A stretch of 64,000 bases of DNA from Rhodocollybia butyracea (Eukaryota > Basidiomycota > Agaricomycetes > Agaricales > Omphalotaceae). Positions within the stretch are counted from its first letter, which is position 1. Every line of letters starts with the position of its first letter. Where the stretch lies: the NCBI GenBank assembly GCA_015501585.1, contig JADNRY010000036.1, forward strand, positions 248,001 through 312,000, in the 5' to 3' direction. The translations under genes and the position numbers were made by a program. Positions 43,914 through 55,329 of this stretch are shown here, piece by piece. The notes beneath the pieces are model-generated. The model was not told the DNA's origin. It worked only from the letters and a program-made list of their open reading frames with translations, and ran no database searches.

Positions 43914-44881
43914 CTAGCGTATATAAGCAAGCGCTTGAACTCCGTTGACTCGAAGAAGCCATACAAAGAGATCAAGTTGGCGTACTGAAAATACAGAACG
44001 GGGAAGGTGCATGAGGATGTCAAGTGTACATGACTATGCAGCAGTTAGTAGCGATATGTTGTATGGGGAAAGTTTCCACGTACAGTTCTATCTGGCCAAG
44101 GAAACCATTCCTGGTTCTCCTCAGTGATGTTTGTTCGAGCACGTTTTGAGTGACCCCCGCCTGTAGCATATTCATTAAAAGCATCATGGCCTGAAAAGAA
44201 AATTATTGACCAAAAATGGGAGATGTGGGTATAAACAGGCAGACCTCTCTGTTCTTCATTTCGATCAATGTCCGGAGAGCTTGGGGGGGACTGTTCATCG
44301 TCGAGCTCTTCCTCATCGGAATTGATGTTATCTGGCCCATACCGATACGTGTTTAACATGTAACTCGAAAGGGCTTGAACTTCCTGTGTTTCGCGGGAGC
44401 CAGAGAATTCAGGTTGCAACGCATCAATTTCGCTCCAGTCAAAGTGGGATTGCTCGAACGTCTGGCGTATATGCCCAGTGTAGTCAGGAAAGCTGTTCAA
44501 GGGTGGTAATGGCTCTCGTTCAATAGCTGAATCTTTGGCTGTAAGCTCTTGCAGCATTCGTGTGGTGATGACATCCTGGGCTGATCGGAATGGTACCGCA
44601 GGTTGTAGCTGAGGGGGGCCTCTGGGAAGCTCAGAGCGGGCCTTTTGGCGTTCAATTTTTTCAGTATGTTTGGAACCCGCAGCGTGTCGTTTCGCATTGT
44701 AAACCGTTTGATTTACGACTTGACAGACTTTACAAGTAATCCGCCATTCGTTGGCTCTGTAATTGGTTTCCCAGACTGGAGAAATAAATTCATTTGTACA
44801 TATACAAAAGTTATTATAGAAGCTACGCTTACTTCGCTGGTCGTCGAAGCCTGGTGGTCGTGCAGCCCCTCGGTATGACAT
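43914..44881 (-). pseudogene. N-terminal part of a large multicopy mushroom protein with a zinc finger
   Basis: The start at 44881 (MSYRGAARPPGFDDQR) is followed by a 57-nt intron, then a C2H2/U1-type zinc finger with C-x2-C (CKVC), 12 residues, H-x5-H (HAAGSKH). Further exons join through GT-AG introns: an acidic linker (INSDEEELDDEQSPPSSPD), then EWFPWPDRT, then TCTLDILMHLPRSVFS and RQLDLFVWLLRVNGVQ. It ends at a TAG at 43914-43916. From memory, this motif order marks the start of a protein family of about 1,000 residues that is abundant in Agaricomycetes and probably of transposon origin. Here only the first 260 or so residues remain. It sits inside the insertion that splits gene B2. Confidence 0.6.
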
Positions 44882-47800
44882 CGTGGCTTATATTGATCAA
44901 TGAGGCGGGGTCGGAATGGCAAGTTAGCTCCTGGGCACAACTAAAATTTAGTCCCAGGTTCAAGTTTGAAGCGCAAAAGCAAAAAAAATATATCCTAGGT
45001 TCTATTTTTCAAATTTAAGACCTGGTTGCTAATTTTTTAAGCCGGGTCTCAAATCATGTTTGGGGCCGGGGATTGGCGGCCGGCTTCGCACTGAGTGCTT
45101 TCTAAGGTTTGGCCGTGTACTCAAAGCCGGCTGGAAAATTATCAAACGCTACTTTGATGATGAGATTAGGGCTGATGTGGTGCTTGATTACCTTCAGACG
45201 GTGATGGACCCCGTTGCTAAGGAAGAACTTAACAAAGGGTTCTCAGCGGCCATGAGTTTTGAGGACAATGAAGCACGAGATATTGCTGGAGCCATCATTG
45301 AGGAAAAATTGAAACACTTCGGTAGGTTTTTTATTCTTCAAATCATCTCCATTCTATGTATTAATGTTCCCCGAAGCTCATGCTCCTACCACTTACCCGC
45401 GAAAGAAGCGCAAGACGACGTTCAGACCCAATTTGGGAGCTGTTTCCGAGGATTCGGCCTCTCGCCCTCCTACGACTTCTACGTCAACCAAGCATACTCC
45501 CGCCCGTCGTCCTCCCCCCTTTCCCAGTCCTCGCTTGCCTTCTCCCTCTCCAACTTCTTTGTCAAAGACTCGTAGAATTTGCCACTTCCAGTCTCCCGCC
45601 AAGTTCGCCTTGTCCCAGTAACACTGCCCTTAATATCAACGAAGAGGAACTCGAGGTGGAGGTTTTCCCAGGAATTGGAGAGAGGGAGGCGGAACCTTCT
45701 CCTAGCGCTCATCTGGAGGAAGCAGCGCCGGCCGAGAGGAAGAAGAAGAACGCTAAGAAGCCTAAGCAGAAACCAAGTGCTGCTCAGGACCTCGCTCACG
45801 AGGACAAGGAAGCCGACCCGAAACCCCCTCAAAGGCAGTCAAGGAAAGGCAAGGAGAAGGCTTCTGCTTCTACAGTTCCGCAGGAGGAAGACGAGGCCAC
45901 ATCTGCGCCGAGGAAGTCGAGGAAAGGGAAGGAGAAAGCTCCTGCTTCTCCACTTGAACAGGTCAAAGACAATGATGAGCACCGTACGGCCAAGAAGCGT
46001 GGCCGGCTATCTAAAGAAACAATCAAGCAAGCACACGCTTTGCGGCAAACATATCACGACGAACTCGAAGCCTTAGCTCTGAAGGATGGGAAGTCAGTGG
46101 CCGCGCTGTTGTCTGCTGTCGGAGATACAGTCCTCGACAGTAGATCACTGAACCCATGGAACGTGTTCCAAGCGTACACAACTCATCCAGAGGGTCTGGG
46201 TATGGAAAGGCACGAGGACAAGTCAATCGCTGATTTCAACACGGAGCTTCTTGCAGCTTATCGCAAGATGCATGCTGAAGCGGAGGATACCGAGGATGCG
46301 TTCAAAGACATCATGAGATGGTATCGCAAGCAATTGTACGAACAGACCGCAACGATGCAGAATGGAGGCCTTAGCGACAAGCAGCTGCCGAAGATCGTGG
46401 CTCCTTTCAACGCTCAAGTAAGTCCTGTGGTTGTATATTTCATGATACCCTCATTCATAGACAGCACAGGGACGTCAAGCATACGAGTATTACGGGGTGT
46501 CCGTCTTTGGGTTTGTCATTGATCCAGTGACCAGTCATGGATTCGGGTTCGGCGCTGACCCCTATTCTGTTGCCATGAAGGAAGGGAACGTCGCTCATCT
46601 CCCCACCCCCCACCCTGGTCAACTGCACGACTACGGAGCATTGATTCACCTCGAATGGATGAAGAAGAAGTTTGGAGAATTCCTCGATCCAGCGAAGGTT
46701 GTGATAATCAAACGATACAACAACGCACGAAATCATCATGAAACACTGCGAAAGATCCTTAAAGATGTTTGGCTTCTGAACCTTAGTAAGTATTTGAACC
46801 TCGTTTTATTATTCATTCGCTAACTAAGTTTACAGATGAAGTTGCTGGAAGCAAGCACATCAAGCAGCTTCAGTGGGGTTGTCATTTTGCTGACCTTTGC
46901 TATACCCACAAGGTCAAGCTCGTGAATTATCCTATTGGGTTGAAACCGCTAGGTGTACCAGATGGATTACAAGGCGTTTCTGGGATGAACATCGCCAAGC
47001 ACGTTAAGCCTATTGTCAAAAACTTTGTCCTGTTTTGGCAACAGGAGGCTGAGGTGAAAAAGTCAGCGGATAGCAGTGACGATGAATATATCATGTCTCT
47101 TTATGCTGATGGTGACTCTTACGATGCGAAGAAGGAGCAAAAGGTGGATGAAGACGATCTAGTCCGCTTTATGGCTTGGGATGAAGGTGTGATGCCTTCT
47201 TATGAATTGCCGCTGCATTTAACTGAATCCCTTCAATTATAGATGAACTCGATCTGGAGGATATGGCTGAAGAAGCTGAGATAGGAATCGTCGTTCAAGA
47301 ACCGCAAGGTGATGAGGAGCCTCTAGTCCTCGCAAAGGTCCTTCACTTGAAGAAATTTGTCAGGAGGGCAGCTGCGCGTAAAGTCAAGATCCAGGGTGTA
47401 AATGATCTATCAGACGTTGGCAAGGGCGAGTCGGATGTTGCCCCTGCGCAGATGAAGAAGGCCCTGCCAGCGCCAAATCGCAAGAAGAGGCTTCAGTCGG
47501 AGGAGGAACCTGATCGCGATGATATCTTGGGAAGACGCAGCAAAGAGTTCCTGTTTGCGAGAAGGCAAAGAAGGGCAGGGTTGTGAGTGACAAAGAGTCT
47601 GAGGCTGATGTCGCACCTCCACCTCCTGCTCAGAAGAAGCCAAAGAAGCCTAAGGAGTCTGACAACACGGCGCCTCCACCTCCCAGGGCACCCGCTTCAA
47701 AGACGAAACCCAAGGACGTTGCTGAGACTGAGGGTGAGTCCAACGATGCATCACCTCCACCTCCCAGAAAAAACCAACCGCCGCCGCCACCGCCCCCGCT

Positions 47801-48374
47801 CCAAAGAAACCAACTGCTGCCCCCCCCGCTCCGAAGACAAAGAAATCAGCTGCTGCCCCACCTGCTCCTTCCGTCCTCGCCAAGCCCAAAAAATCCGCCA
47901 TGACCAATGAGGTTGCACCAAAGGCGGGCCCTTCAAAGCTCCAAGGAAGGGGAGGAGGAGGAACGTCCGCGGAAGCGGCCACGGGTTGAACAACCTTCAG
48001 AGGGAACGTGGACTGAGAACCCTCGAGGAGAAATGCGTCGAGGAGCTCATCAGGAAAAGCTGTTTTTGCCTAGGTGTCCCCAGAGTGGCCTAAAGCAAAC
48101 TAGTTCAGTTTTGTAAAATGATATACCAAAATGGGAGATTTCACACAAGTTATCTATTCTATTGAATACACAAATTTCAGTAACAAATTCTATATATGTG
48201 AAAGTTCCGCCGAGATGTCAAGAATTGGATTGCATTTCTGCCGAGCAGAATTTTTTACCCTTCTGGTGTGCCTGCTGCTGCTGGAACCATGGAACCATCT
48301 GATGCCCATTGCTGGTTTGTGGCTACGTGTGACGATGGCAGGAGATTTGATGTATGTGCTAACTGACGAATCTG

Positions 48375-51300
48375 TCATTCAGCATCTGCACGACGTGTTG
48401 CGCAATCTAGAATGAGCTCAACCGAGCGTGCATGAAGCCAAGAAAACTTGAATGAACTTAGCATTGTCTGAATTCGCAGGAGGTTTTTCTTTGCAGCGGC
48501 TGACCATCCCATGGTGCTGATGCTCTTGTTTAATTGAAAGTGCAGCTTTGCTGTTGCCACGTCAAACTCCCATCTGCCGATGTGTTCCATTCGGGTGATA
48601 TTCTTGGCTCTGAGAGAACGAAGCACATTTCCATCTAGCTTGTCCTCTGATGATGTTTTGTTTTCAGTGTTTGTAAGGGTGATACAGTGTGATAGGGATA
48701 CATCACCATGTAGTATTTCCATTCTTTCCGTTTGAACTATGGCTAAGTTCCCTTTGTATCGGGACATGACTTTATGCGCAACTAGCCATGATAATGGTAC
48801 TTTCTTCAATCGCAAGTGATGCATCTGTAAATTTAGACCCACTCCGTCCAGAGGATAAATGCAATTATTGAGTGTACATGTCCACTCAGCTAAAGTAATT
48901 CTTGCCATGTCTCGATAGGCTGTTATATGATGGTTCAAATCTCGGCGTAAACCTTCAACAGCAAGGCCTGCGTTAATACGGGCTATAGATGGGAAACCCA
49001 TACCATTTGAGCTAACAGGCAGTGTCAGTATCGATGTATTAGGTATGAAAGGAAATCCCAGCTGATCATGAATCAGTCGGGTTATCTTTTTGTCCAGTGT
49101 TTCTGCATCTGCCTGTCGAATGGGTTGTAATGAGAGAAGAGCTCGACACCTTGATACTATGTTCTGCGCGACAATTTTTCAAAGCAGTGTAATGGGCGGG
49201 CATTTCTGTAGACGAGGTAGTGTAAATTCTTCAATTATACCTTTCAGCTGTTCAAATCTTGCATCTGGATCATCAACCTTGGCACAAAGGAATTCAAGTT
49301 TGTTCCGAATCAAGGGTACCTCTTGAGTAGTGATTGTGAGGGGGCTTACTCCTCTCTCATTGGTCACGGAGTCGAAAGTGACTGTATCAGGTTGAGCGCC
49401 TTCTGGGTTGAGTACGTATGCATTTGTTTTCCGCCATTGCGTGAGCCATCCGTATGCAAACTGAAATGGTTCCATTTCGAGAGTGTTTCTTTTAAGTGAC
49501 GGTAGGGTGCGGGAGAAAATATACAAATCATCTGTAGCTTCAGTCATTCCTGCTCGGATTGTTATGTTGTCATGAGGTAGATGTGGGTCTCCTTTCAGAT
49601 GGTTCTCAGTGGTAATTATTAGTGCATCAGGGTCTTGAAGTACAAGATCATTCAAGTAGTGGTGTCCCATTGCTGTGGTGAGAGTAGACTTGATTGGCGA
49701 GAGGGGGCCTCCTTGTTTGGTTAATCCATTCAGGATAATTGGTTCTGTATTGCCATGTGCTGTCCGAATTACACAGCTGTTTTCTGTCTGAGCGGCACGA
49801 TCTAGGTCAATGATTGCAGTGGGCAAGCCAATGGAGATTATCAAGTCATAGAATCCTTCGGGGGCGAGATAATCAAAACCTTTCATCTGGTCACACTTGA
49901 TCGCGTAAACTTGTGTCTTGTGTCTGTTGGCCCAACATTTGATTCCCGCTAAATAGCTCATTAGGTCGCGTGTTTGGACATTCTTCTGTGTTGCGACTTG
50001 CGTATCAGGGAGGATGCGTTTTGCGGATACATATGGAACTAGGCAGGCATTCAACCAAGACATTGGTATGTTTGCAATGAAATTAGATAGTAAAATTCCC
50101 CGCCAGTTCAACAAGTCAGTTCTCATGCCACATTTGTGGAACATTGACAACCAGACATCCTTGATTTTACCTGGGAATGTTGATTTCTCAACAATGAAGT
50201 TGATGAGCGTAAGTACTAGAGTTAATCTCGGGTCAGACAAGTTCTTGACTATCCATTTTTCCCATTCATCTGGACCTGGTGCTGGCCGTAAATTTCCTTT
50301 TGCAAGTAATGAGCAAAGCTGTTGTAATGTTGCTGAACATGGCCATTTGAATGGGTCTTGTTGGACCCTGTCTTTGACAGCCATCAGAGCAGGAGTTGTT
50401 AGCCACGGCTTTGGAATATTTGGAGTGGGGTCATGCTGATACAGATCCGACCAGTATTTTTGAGATATCTTTTTTACTTGAGATAGATTGCTTATCAGTT
50501 CATCTGAATCTGGATCCTTGACAACGATTGGGAGCGGAACATATTGAGTTTTTGTCAGTATTTTCTTAGATGAGGCGCCGTTCAGTACGGCTAGTACTTG
50601 TGCTTTATTTTGTTTTGATGCATGGTCTTGAATTTCTTTTGCCTTGAGTTTATATAGGACTTTTGAGGCCTTTTTCCGTTCTTCTCATGCAAATTGTAGT
50701 GCATCAGTATGTAGTCGAGAACTTTGGCAAGTTAGTTTCTGTAGTGTAACACGAGCTGCATGTGAAACGATAGCTTGATAGTTCCCATTCTGAAGGATGC
50801 AAATTGCACCACTAATGGATCTGATGTATCCAACTTGACTTTGTATTATTGGTGATGTAGGTCTGTTTGCGCGAAGTTGTGTCTTAGATCTTGGTACATG
50901 CCCATATGCTTCTTCGGCACTTGAGGTCATTATGCTCCCAATCTGATTATAGAGGTTAAGGAATGAGGCATTGTCTGTTACTTCAATGTTATGAAGGTTG
51001 GCAGTGTTTGCTCTTTCGTCAAATAAAGTACGAAAGATCTGATGACAGTTCTGTTCGGAAGATGGAGGAAACTTGATACGTGGTTTATTGAATGCTATGC
51101 GATGTGGAAGGAATATTGCTGATGATCCCAACGGGGGTTTGAGAACAATCTTTGCCATTATGGCTCTGTGATCTGTACAGGGAATAAAGTCATTTTTGCC
51201 TTGAGCAACAGATATGTGACCATCTAAGTAGGTGTTGTTTGATACCACAGCGCAGTCAATGATACTTCCTCCTGTTGGCTCAGTGGACCTTGATTTAGAT

Positions 51301-52487
51301 GTCCAGTCATGAAGTCTGTTTCATTCCGGCAAGAGAGACCATAGATCAATGGTGTTTGTGTCTGAAAGAAACTTAAGATATTGTGCTCGGGCATCTGCGC
51401 CACCTGATGCTCGTTCATTAGAATTGATGGTAGCATTGAGGTCACCAGCTAGAGACCATGAATCGACATTACTTGTTTGAATAAAGTTAGTCAAGGTTGG
51501 CCAGAAGTTCAACGAGTCGGGGCTGCCGGGATCCAATGGGGCATATACCCCTATGATTCTGTGGTTGAAAGCTTGTCCGTTAGACATCTGAATTGCTATG
51601 TCTGCTGCTAGTACCCTTCCAAGTAGTGCAGGGTCTGATATTGAAACACGATTCTGAACTTGAAGATCATTGCGGATACCTAAAACTGTTCCCCATTTAT
51701 AGAGGTGCGAGTTACCTTGACATTTGACAGTGCATTCTTCAAGTATTTCATAGTCGTTATGTGGTAAGTCTTTGATTATGGATGCCTTGGTCTTGCTTTC
51801 GTTCAGTATAAAAACGTGAGGTTTTGCGGAACGTATTGCTGTGTTGATATGTTGAAGTTTGACGGCATGTCCAAGACCATTGGCATTTAAAGAGTAAATG
51901 GAGAAAGTTGACAATGAATGAATCGCATTCACAGTATTAAGAAGAGAAAGAGCAAGAAGGCATACAATTATTACTAGTGTGAACTTTGGGGTTAAAGTAT
52001 AAATGTGACAAGATTTACGAGAAGTGAGGCTAGGAATACAAGAACAGGATGAAGGAGATTGGCTAGGGATACAAGAACAGGATGCGGGAGACTGTGTAAC
52101 ATGAGGGTCTGTAGTAGAAGGAGGGAGATACAAGATGGGAGCCAATGATGCAGGGGCAGAGTTGATAGTACTAGGCAAGCGAGATGGATGTAAGGTAAAG
52201 TTAACAAGGGATGGTAAAGGTTCATCTCGAAGTAAGGGGGTAGGCGGATGTAAAAGAACATTGTTTGAGCATAGAAAGCGCCTACGAAAGGCCAGTCGTG
52301 TCCCGTTAGGACCTCGCGTGAATGTTACGCTGAGCGTTTTAAGTGATGGAGTTGTTAATTCTAGCATACAAGAAGTGTGAAAAAGGGAATAGCGGGGTTT
52401 TGGGGGTTGTACCTTGTTGCCAATGGTCCTGGACTCTTGAATGCCCTCTTGAACGTGCATTGTTGTGTCTGAATCGGGGTTGGACAT
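48375..52487 (-). pseudogene. LINE ORF2: endonuclease and reverse transcriptase
   Basis: Begins MSNPDSDTTMHVQEG. A Ser/Pro-rich leader of about 190 residues contains two SCSCIPS repeats and a hydrophobic stretch (TLVIIVCLLALSLLNTV) before the endonuclease. AP-type endonuclease motifs: YSLNANGLGH, FILNESKTK, GVYAPLD, AGDLNA and, later, TDHRAIMAK. Reverse transcriptase motifs: AIKCDQMKGFDYLAPEGFYD, GLTKQGGPLSP and ATDDLYIFS, the last a variant of the usual F/Y-A-D-D box. A C-terminal extension to 48375 has no RNase H motif. TGA stops at 51321-51323 and 50685-50687 and another near 49176 interrupt it; the first two stand where family members would be expected to have Arg or Trp. Confidence 0.8.
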
Positions 52488-52493
52488 CCTTGG

Positions 52494-54125
52494 TCAAACA
52501 CGACGTTCTGTTGGGCTCGGAGATAGAGATTGTTGACGAGGGGTAGTAGCGCTTGTAGATGGAGGTGCAGGGAGAGATGGAGCAGTAGTAAGAGCGAGTA
52601 AATCATCTTCTTCATCCATCATATCATCCAGCTCTTGTTGCTTCTCCTTGATGATGTTGTTGAGTCTCTGCACTTCCACTTGTGAATCAACACCCTTCAA
52701 GAGTTTGGTTTCGAGTGTATCAATCTGGTCTTTAAGTACGGCGCGTCGACTGACAAAATTGACATGTTTTCCCAGAACATATAGTTGTTGGCTAGTAGCA
52801 ATTGCTTCATGCTGAATGGACCCGACCGTGTTAGCTAGAACAAGCATCTGCTTCTCACTGTGATCAATTCTGTGCTTCAGCGCTTCAGTCTCTGCCTTCT
52901 GCTCACAAGCCTGTTTTTTGAAGGTATCCAATTGTCGAGCCATTGCCTTTTGACTGTCATTGATAGCCGATACAACTTTGTTGGCACCATCTGTGATGGA
53001 CTTGTCGGTGTTCTTTTTATGGAATGCCGGGTTGGAGTTGAAGGTGTACAGGAGTTGGGGAAGAGTGATGTCTGGATGTTTCATCGTGATCTGCTCTTCA
53101 AACAGCTTCGTCGACTTCAAGACTTGCTGAGTAATTTCCCATGTCTCACACAAGAAGATGTAGAGGTCATCGTTTGGCCCGTACGATTGTTCATCACAAA
53201 TGGAAGATCCATTGAGAGCGCAGTTGGTATGAATCCACGAGCGGAGAAATTCTGCCAGTGAAGGATTGTAAGCTGAGCATCCTGTGATGACAATGTCATA
53301 TGGGTGTTGGATGGGAGTATGGTTAACAGCAGTGATAGGAAGAGGAAGGGATGATATGGATGGGATGTGGACAAAGCTGTGTTCAAGGATTTGAGAGCGA
53401 GTGGAGGTGAGAATGAGTTCTATGATGACAGCGTGTCCAACAGAAAAGGCAGTGTAGTAAGGAATGTTTTCTTTTGTCAACATCTCAGTGACACGCGATA
53501 CTAGGTGAGAGGCGTTCTTTGGTTCATCTGGGATGACACGATCTGGGTTCTGTCTGGTAAGCTTGGATTTGTGAGCTTGCGTTACCGCCGGCATTCGTAT
53601 CCACATGAATTTGTCACTTCCTTCACTAGGCATCCATGCAACATCCAACGCAGGCTTGAGTGCTTTTATCGCCTTCTGCCAGTGCTCTAGAAGATCCCAG
53701 CGGGGCTCAATGCTGTTGTTGACCGAGCTCTGGAGGGCGACGTAGCAGGTGGCTGGATGGGGTTGACTAGACCGATATGGAGTAACTTCGACAGGAAAGG
53801 AGGCAAAGGTCAGATCATTTTTTAAAATTTTGTTTACGACGTGTTTAATGGATAGGACTGGATCATGGACAGGATCAGTCTCTTTCCATGCATTGCGAAT
53901 GATTAGCTTGACATTTTCAGCATGAATTGCACCAGTAAGAGATTGGTTTGTGCACGGAGACTGAAGCAGAGTCCACATCATTGAATCGGCCTTTCTGGGC
54001 ATGAATGGTGGTAGCGTGTTGGGTGGAAGCTGATTGACAGCATGTCCTGTCGACGACTGGTGGCCAGAACGACTTTTAGAAGGAGTAATGGGTGCGTTAG
54101 GTCTCGCAGAAGAATTTTGAGACAT
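52494..54125 (-). CDS. LINE ORF1 protein
   Basis: Uninterrupted 543-codon frame starting MSQNSSARPNAPITPSKSRS. The N-terminal third is unstructured; the middle has predicted mixed structure (WDLLEHWQKAIKALKPAL). The C-terminal part (about residues 370-505) is a long coiled coil rich in Lys, Glu and Gln (EALKHRIDHSEKQMLVLANT), followed by an acidic patch (DDMMDEEDD) and a Ser/Pro tail. ORF1 proteins of LINEs bind RNA and multimerise. No zinc knuckle is present. The stop TGA is six bases before the ORF2 ATG and in the same frame. Confidence 0.75.
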   Translation of the reverse strand: MSQNSSARPNAPITPSKSRSGHQSSTGHAVNQLPPNTLPPFMPRKADSMMWTLLQSPCTNQSLTGAIHAENVKLIIRNAWKETDPVHDPVLSIKHVVNKILKNDLTFASFPVEVTPYRSSQPHPATCYVALQSSVNNSIEPRWDLLEHWQKAIKALKPALDVAWMPSEGSDKFMWIRMPAVTQAHKSKLTRQNPDRVIPDEPKNASHLVSRVTEMLTKENIPYYTAFSVGHAVIIELILTSTRSQILEHSFVHIPSISSLPLPITAVNHTPIQHPYDIVITGCSAYNPSLAEFLRSWIHTNCALNGSSICDEQSYGPNDDLYIFLCETWEITQQVLKSTKLFEEQITMKHPDITLPQLLYTFNSNPAFHKKNTDKSITDGANKVVSAINDSQKAMARQLDTFKKQACEQKAETEALKHRIDHSEKQMLVLANTVGSIQHEAIATSQQLYVLGKHVNFVSRRAVLKDQIDTLETKLLKGVDSQVEVQRLNNIIKEKQQELDDMMDEEDDLLALTTAPSLPAPPSTSATTPRQQSLSPSPTERRV

Positions 54126-54290
54126 GGTTCAAGATTTCCTGATAAGGAAATTGAACTTTTGATTTCTCCGATTTGCAGATGAAAATTCGGTAGAGATTTT
54201 AGTAGAGGCTTATATCAGATTTAGATAGTGGTTTTAGAGAATATAGCCAAGTTTAGAGCTCAGTTTTGGGTTTTGGGGCTGGGGTGATGG

Positions 54291-54317
54291 TGGTTGTTGT
54301 TGTTGTTGTTGTTTTTG
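54291..54317. repeat. (GTT)n microsatellite
   Basis: A short run of GTT units at the presumed 5' side of the LINE. It may belong to the element's leader or to the target. Confidence 0.8.
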
Positions 54318-55329
54318 TATGATTGACTTGTAACTCCTACTCTGTGTTGAACTACTCTGCTGTATCTTGTTCTTATATATGTCTTAAACTAACTATGTAT
54401 GCTCTACTTGGCATGAGCAAAAGTGTCCATAATTTGCTTATATGTACAAATATATTTTGTTTCGCAACTTTTTCTTGCTCAGGGAAACTCAGCATGAACT
54501 ATGTAGCTCCTAGCTTGACTCTCCTATCCAAAAAAATATCATTTATGCCGTGAAAATACAAAGAATTACCGTAAAATTCATCATAAAGTGGTTATTTAAA
54601 GGGCTAGATAATCATGATGTTGTACTTTTTGCACATCTATCTTCTCTCTATGTAATCTTTTTCAAATCAGTCTGGAATGTGTAGATGAAGTATCTCCATG
54701 ACCAGAAAGACCATTGTTCCTCCTATAACTAGCTATATGAGTCCACTTTCAATATTTTGGGGGACATTGATTATTATAAAATTTGTGCTTTATACCTGAA
54801 AGTTACCAATGCTAAGAGGGTGATACATGCTACTAGTACCTATATGTATTGATTTGTGTTCTGAATGCCCTGTGTTGGACCTGTATGACATGATTTGTTC
54901 AAAATAGAGGTGGGCATGAATGCATTCACCATTCATCACGTGAATATGGACCCTTGAAAGGCCATGTTCACACTCAAATGACCTCCATGGGGACGAATGC
55001 ATTTGCACAAATGTCCATTCAAATGCCTGAAGGCACACATTCAACCATATTCATGGGAAAGTCAGTAAATATGTTACAGATGTGAAGATAAATATTTTAC
55101 ACTACTTTATACCTACTACCGGCTATGATGGTCATCCTGGGGGCGTAAGAACACTGCCAGCTCTTGCGCGTGACCTTTTATGGACCCGGCGCATGCTTGC
55201 TACAGACAGGCTACAATTATTACTAGTAATTATCACTTACCAGCATTGATACTTACATTAATGTACATTACTAGTAGTATTCAACCAATACAACTTACTT
55301 TGGTAGGGATGGGGTCCCAGAGCTTTTTT
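54318..55329. other. No recognisable gene
   Basis: About 1 kb of AT-rich DNA. Near 54905 the sequence AGAGGTGGGCATGAATGC resembles a hAT terminus and GAATGCATT-type motifs recur to 55045, but no matching opposite end was found. Nothing coding is supported. Confidence 0.35.

Larger units (their letters stand above)
42963..45105. mobile_element. 2.1-kb insertion in gene B2
   Basis: Comparison with B1 shows that coding similarity stops after EQFAVHR (about 42971) and resumes at RVLKAGWKIIKR (about 45106). GTACACA on the left and GTACTCA on the right may be remnants of duplicated target sequence; GGCGGCC also occurs near both ends. The inserted DNA carries a minus-strand gene fragment (43914-44881) and a minisatellite (about 43467-43610). 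Clear TIRs were not found. Confidence 0.55.
42072..48115 (+). pseudogene. Gene B copy 2, uncharacterised module partner (interrupted and broken)
   Basis: The start MSSHWTQNRQF (42072) leads to RTGGNINDDEYFSALGKIL. TGA at 42644 stands where copy 1 has Arg. A 2.1-kb insertion (42963-45105) splits the gene just before the helical module AGWKIIKRYFDDEI (45132). Then come a Lys-rich linker, the conserved block GRLSKETIKQAHALRQTYHD (45998), VFGFVIDPVTSHGFGFGADP (46505), HDYGALIHLEWMKKK (46628) and GVPDGLQGVSGMNIAKHVKP (46951), an acidic tail, and a Pro/Ala/Lys-rich C terminus whose frame shifts near 47570 and 47770. Introns with GTAAGT donors lie at about 45323, 46418 and 46784. No named domain was recognised. 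The conserved block shares its order and motifs with 6095-7260. Confidence 0.7.
48116..54320 (-). mobile_element. Non-LTR retrotransposon (LINE), nearly full length
   Basis: Minus-strand element with ORF1 (52494-54125) and ORF2 (48375-52487; endonuclease and reverse transcriptase). The limits are approximate: the left limit is set by the end of gene B2 similarity, the right by a GTT run at about 54291-54317 after a presumed 5' leader. No target-site duplication or poly(A) was identified. Stops in ORF2 make it inactive. Confidence 0.75.

Noticed and set aside
54905..55045. Possible hAT MITE starting AGAGGTGGGCATGAATGC
   Set aside because: No inverted partner terminus or 8-bp duplication was found downstream.
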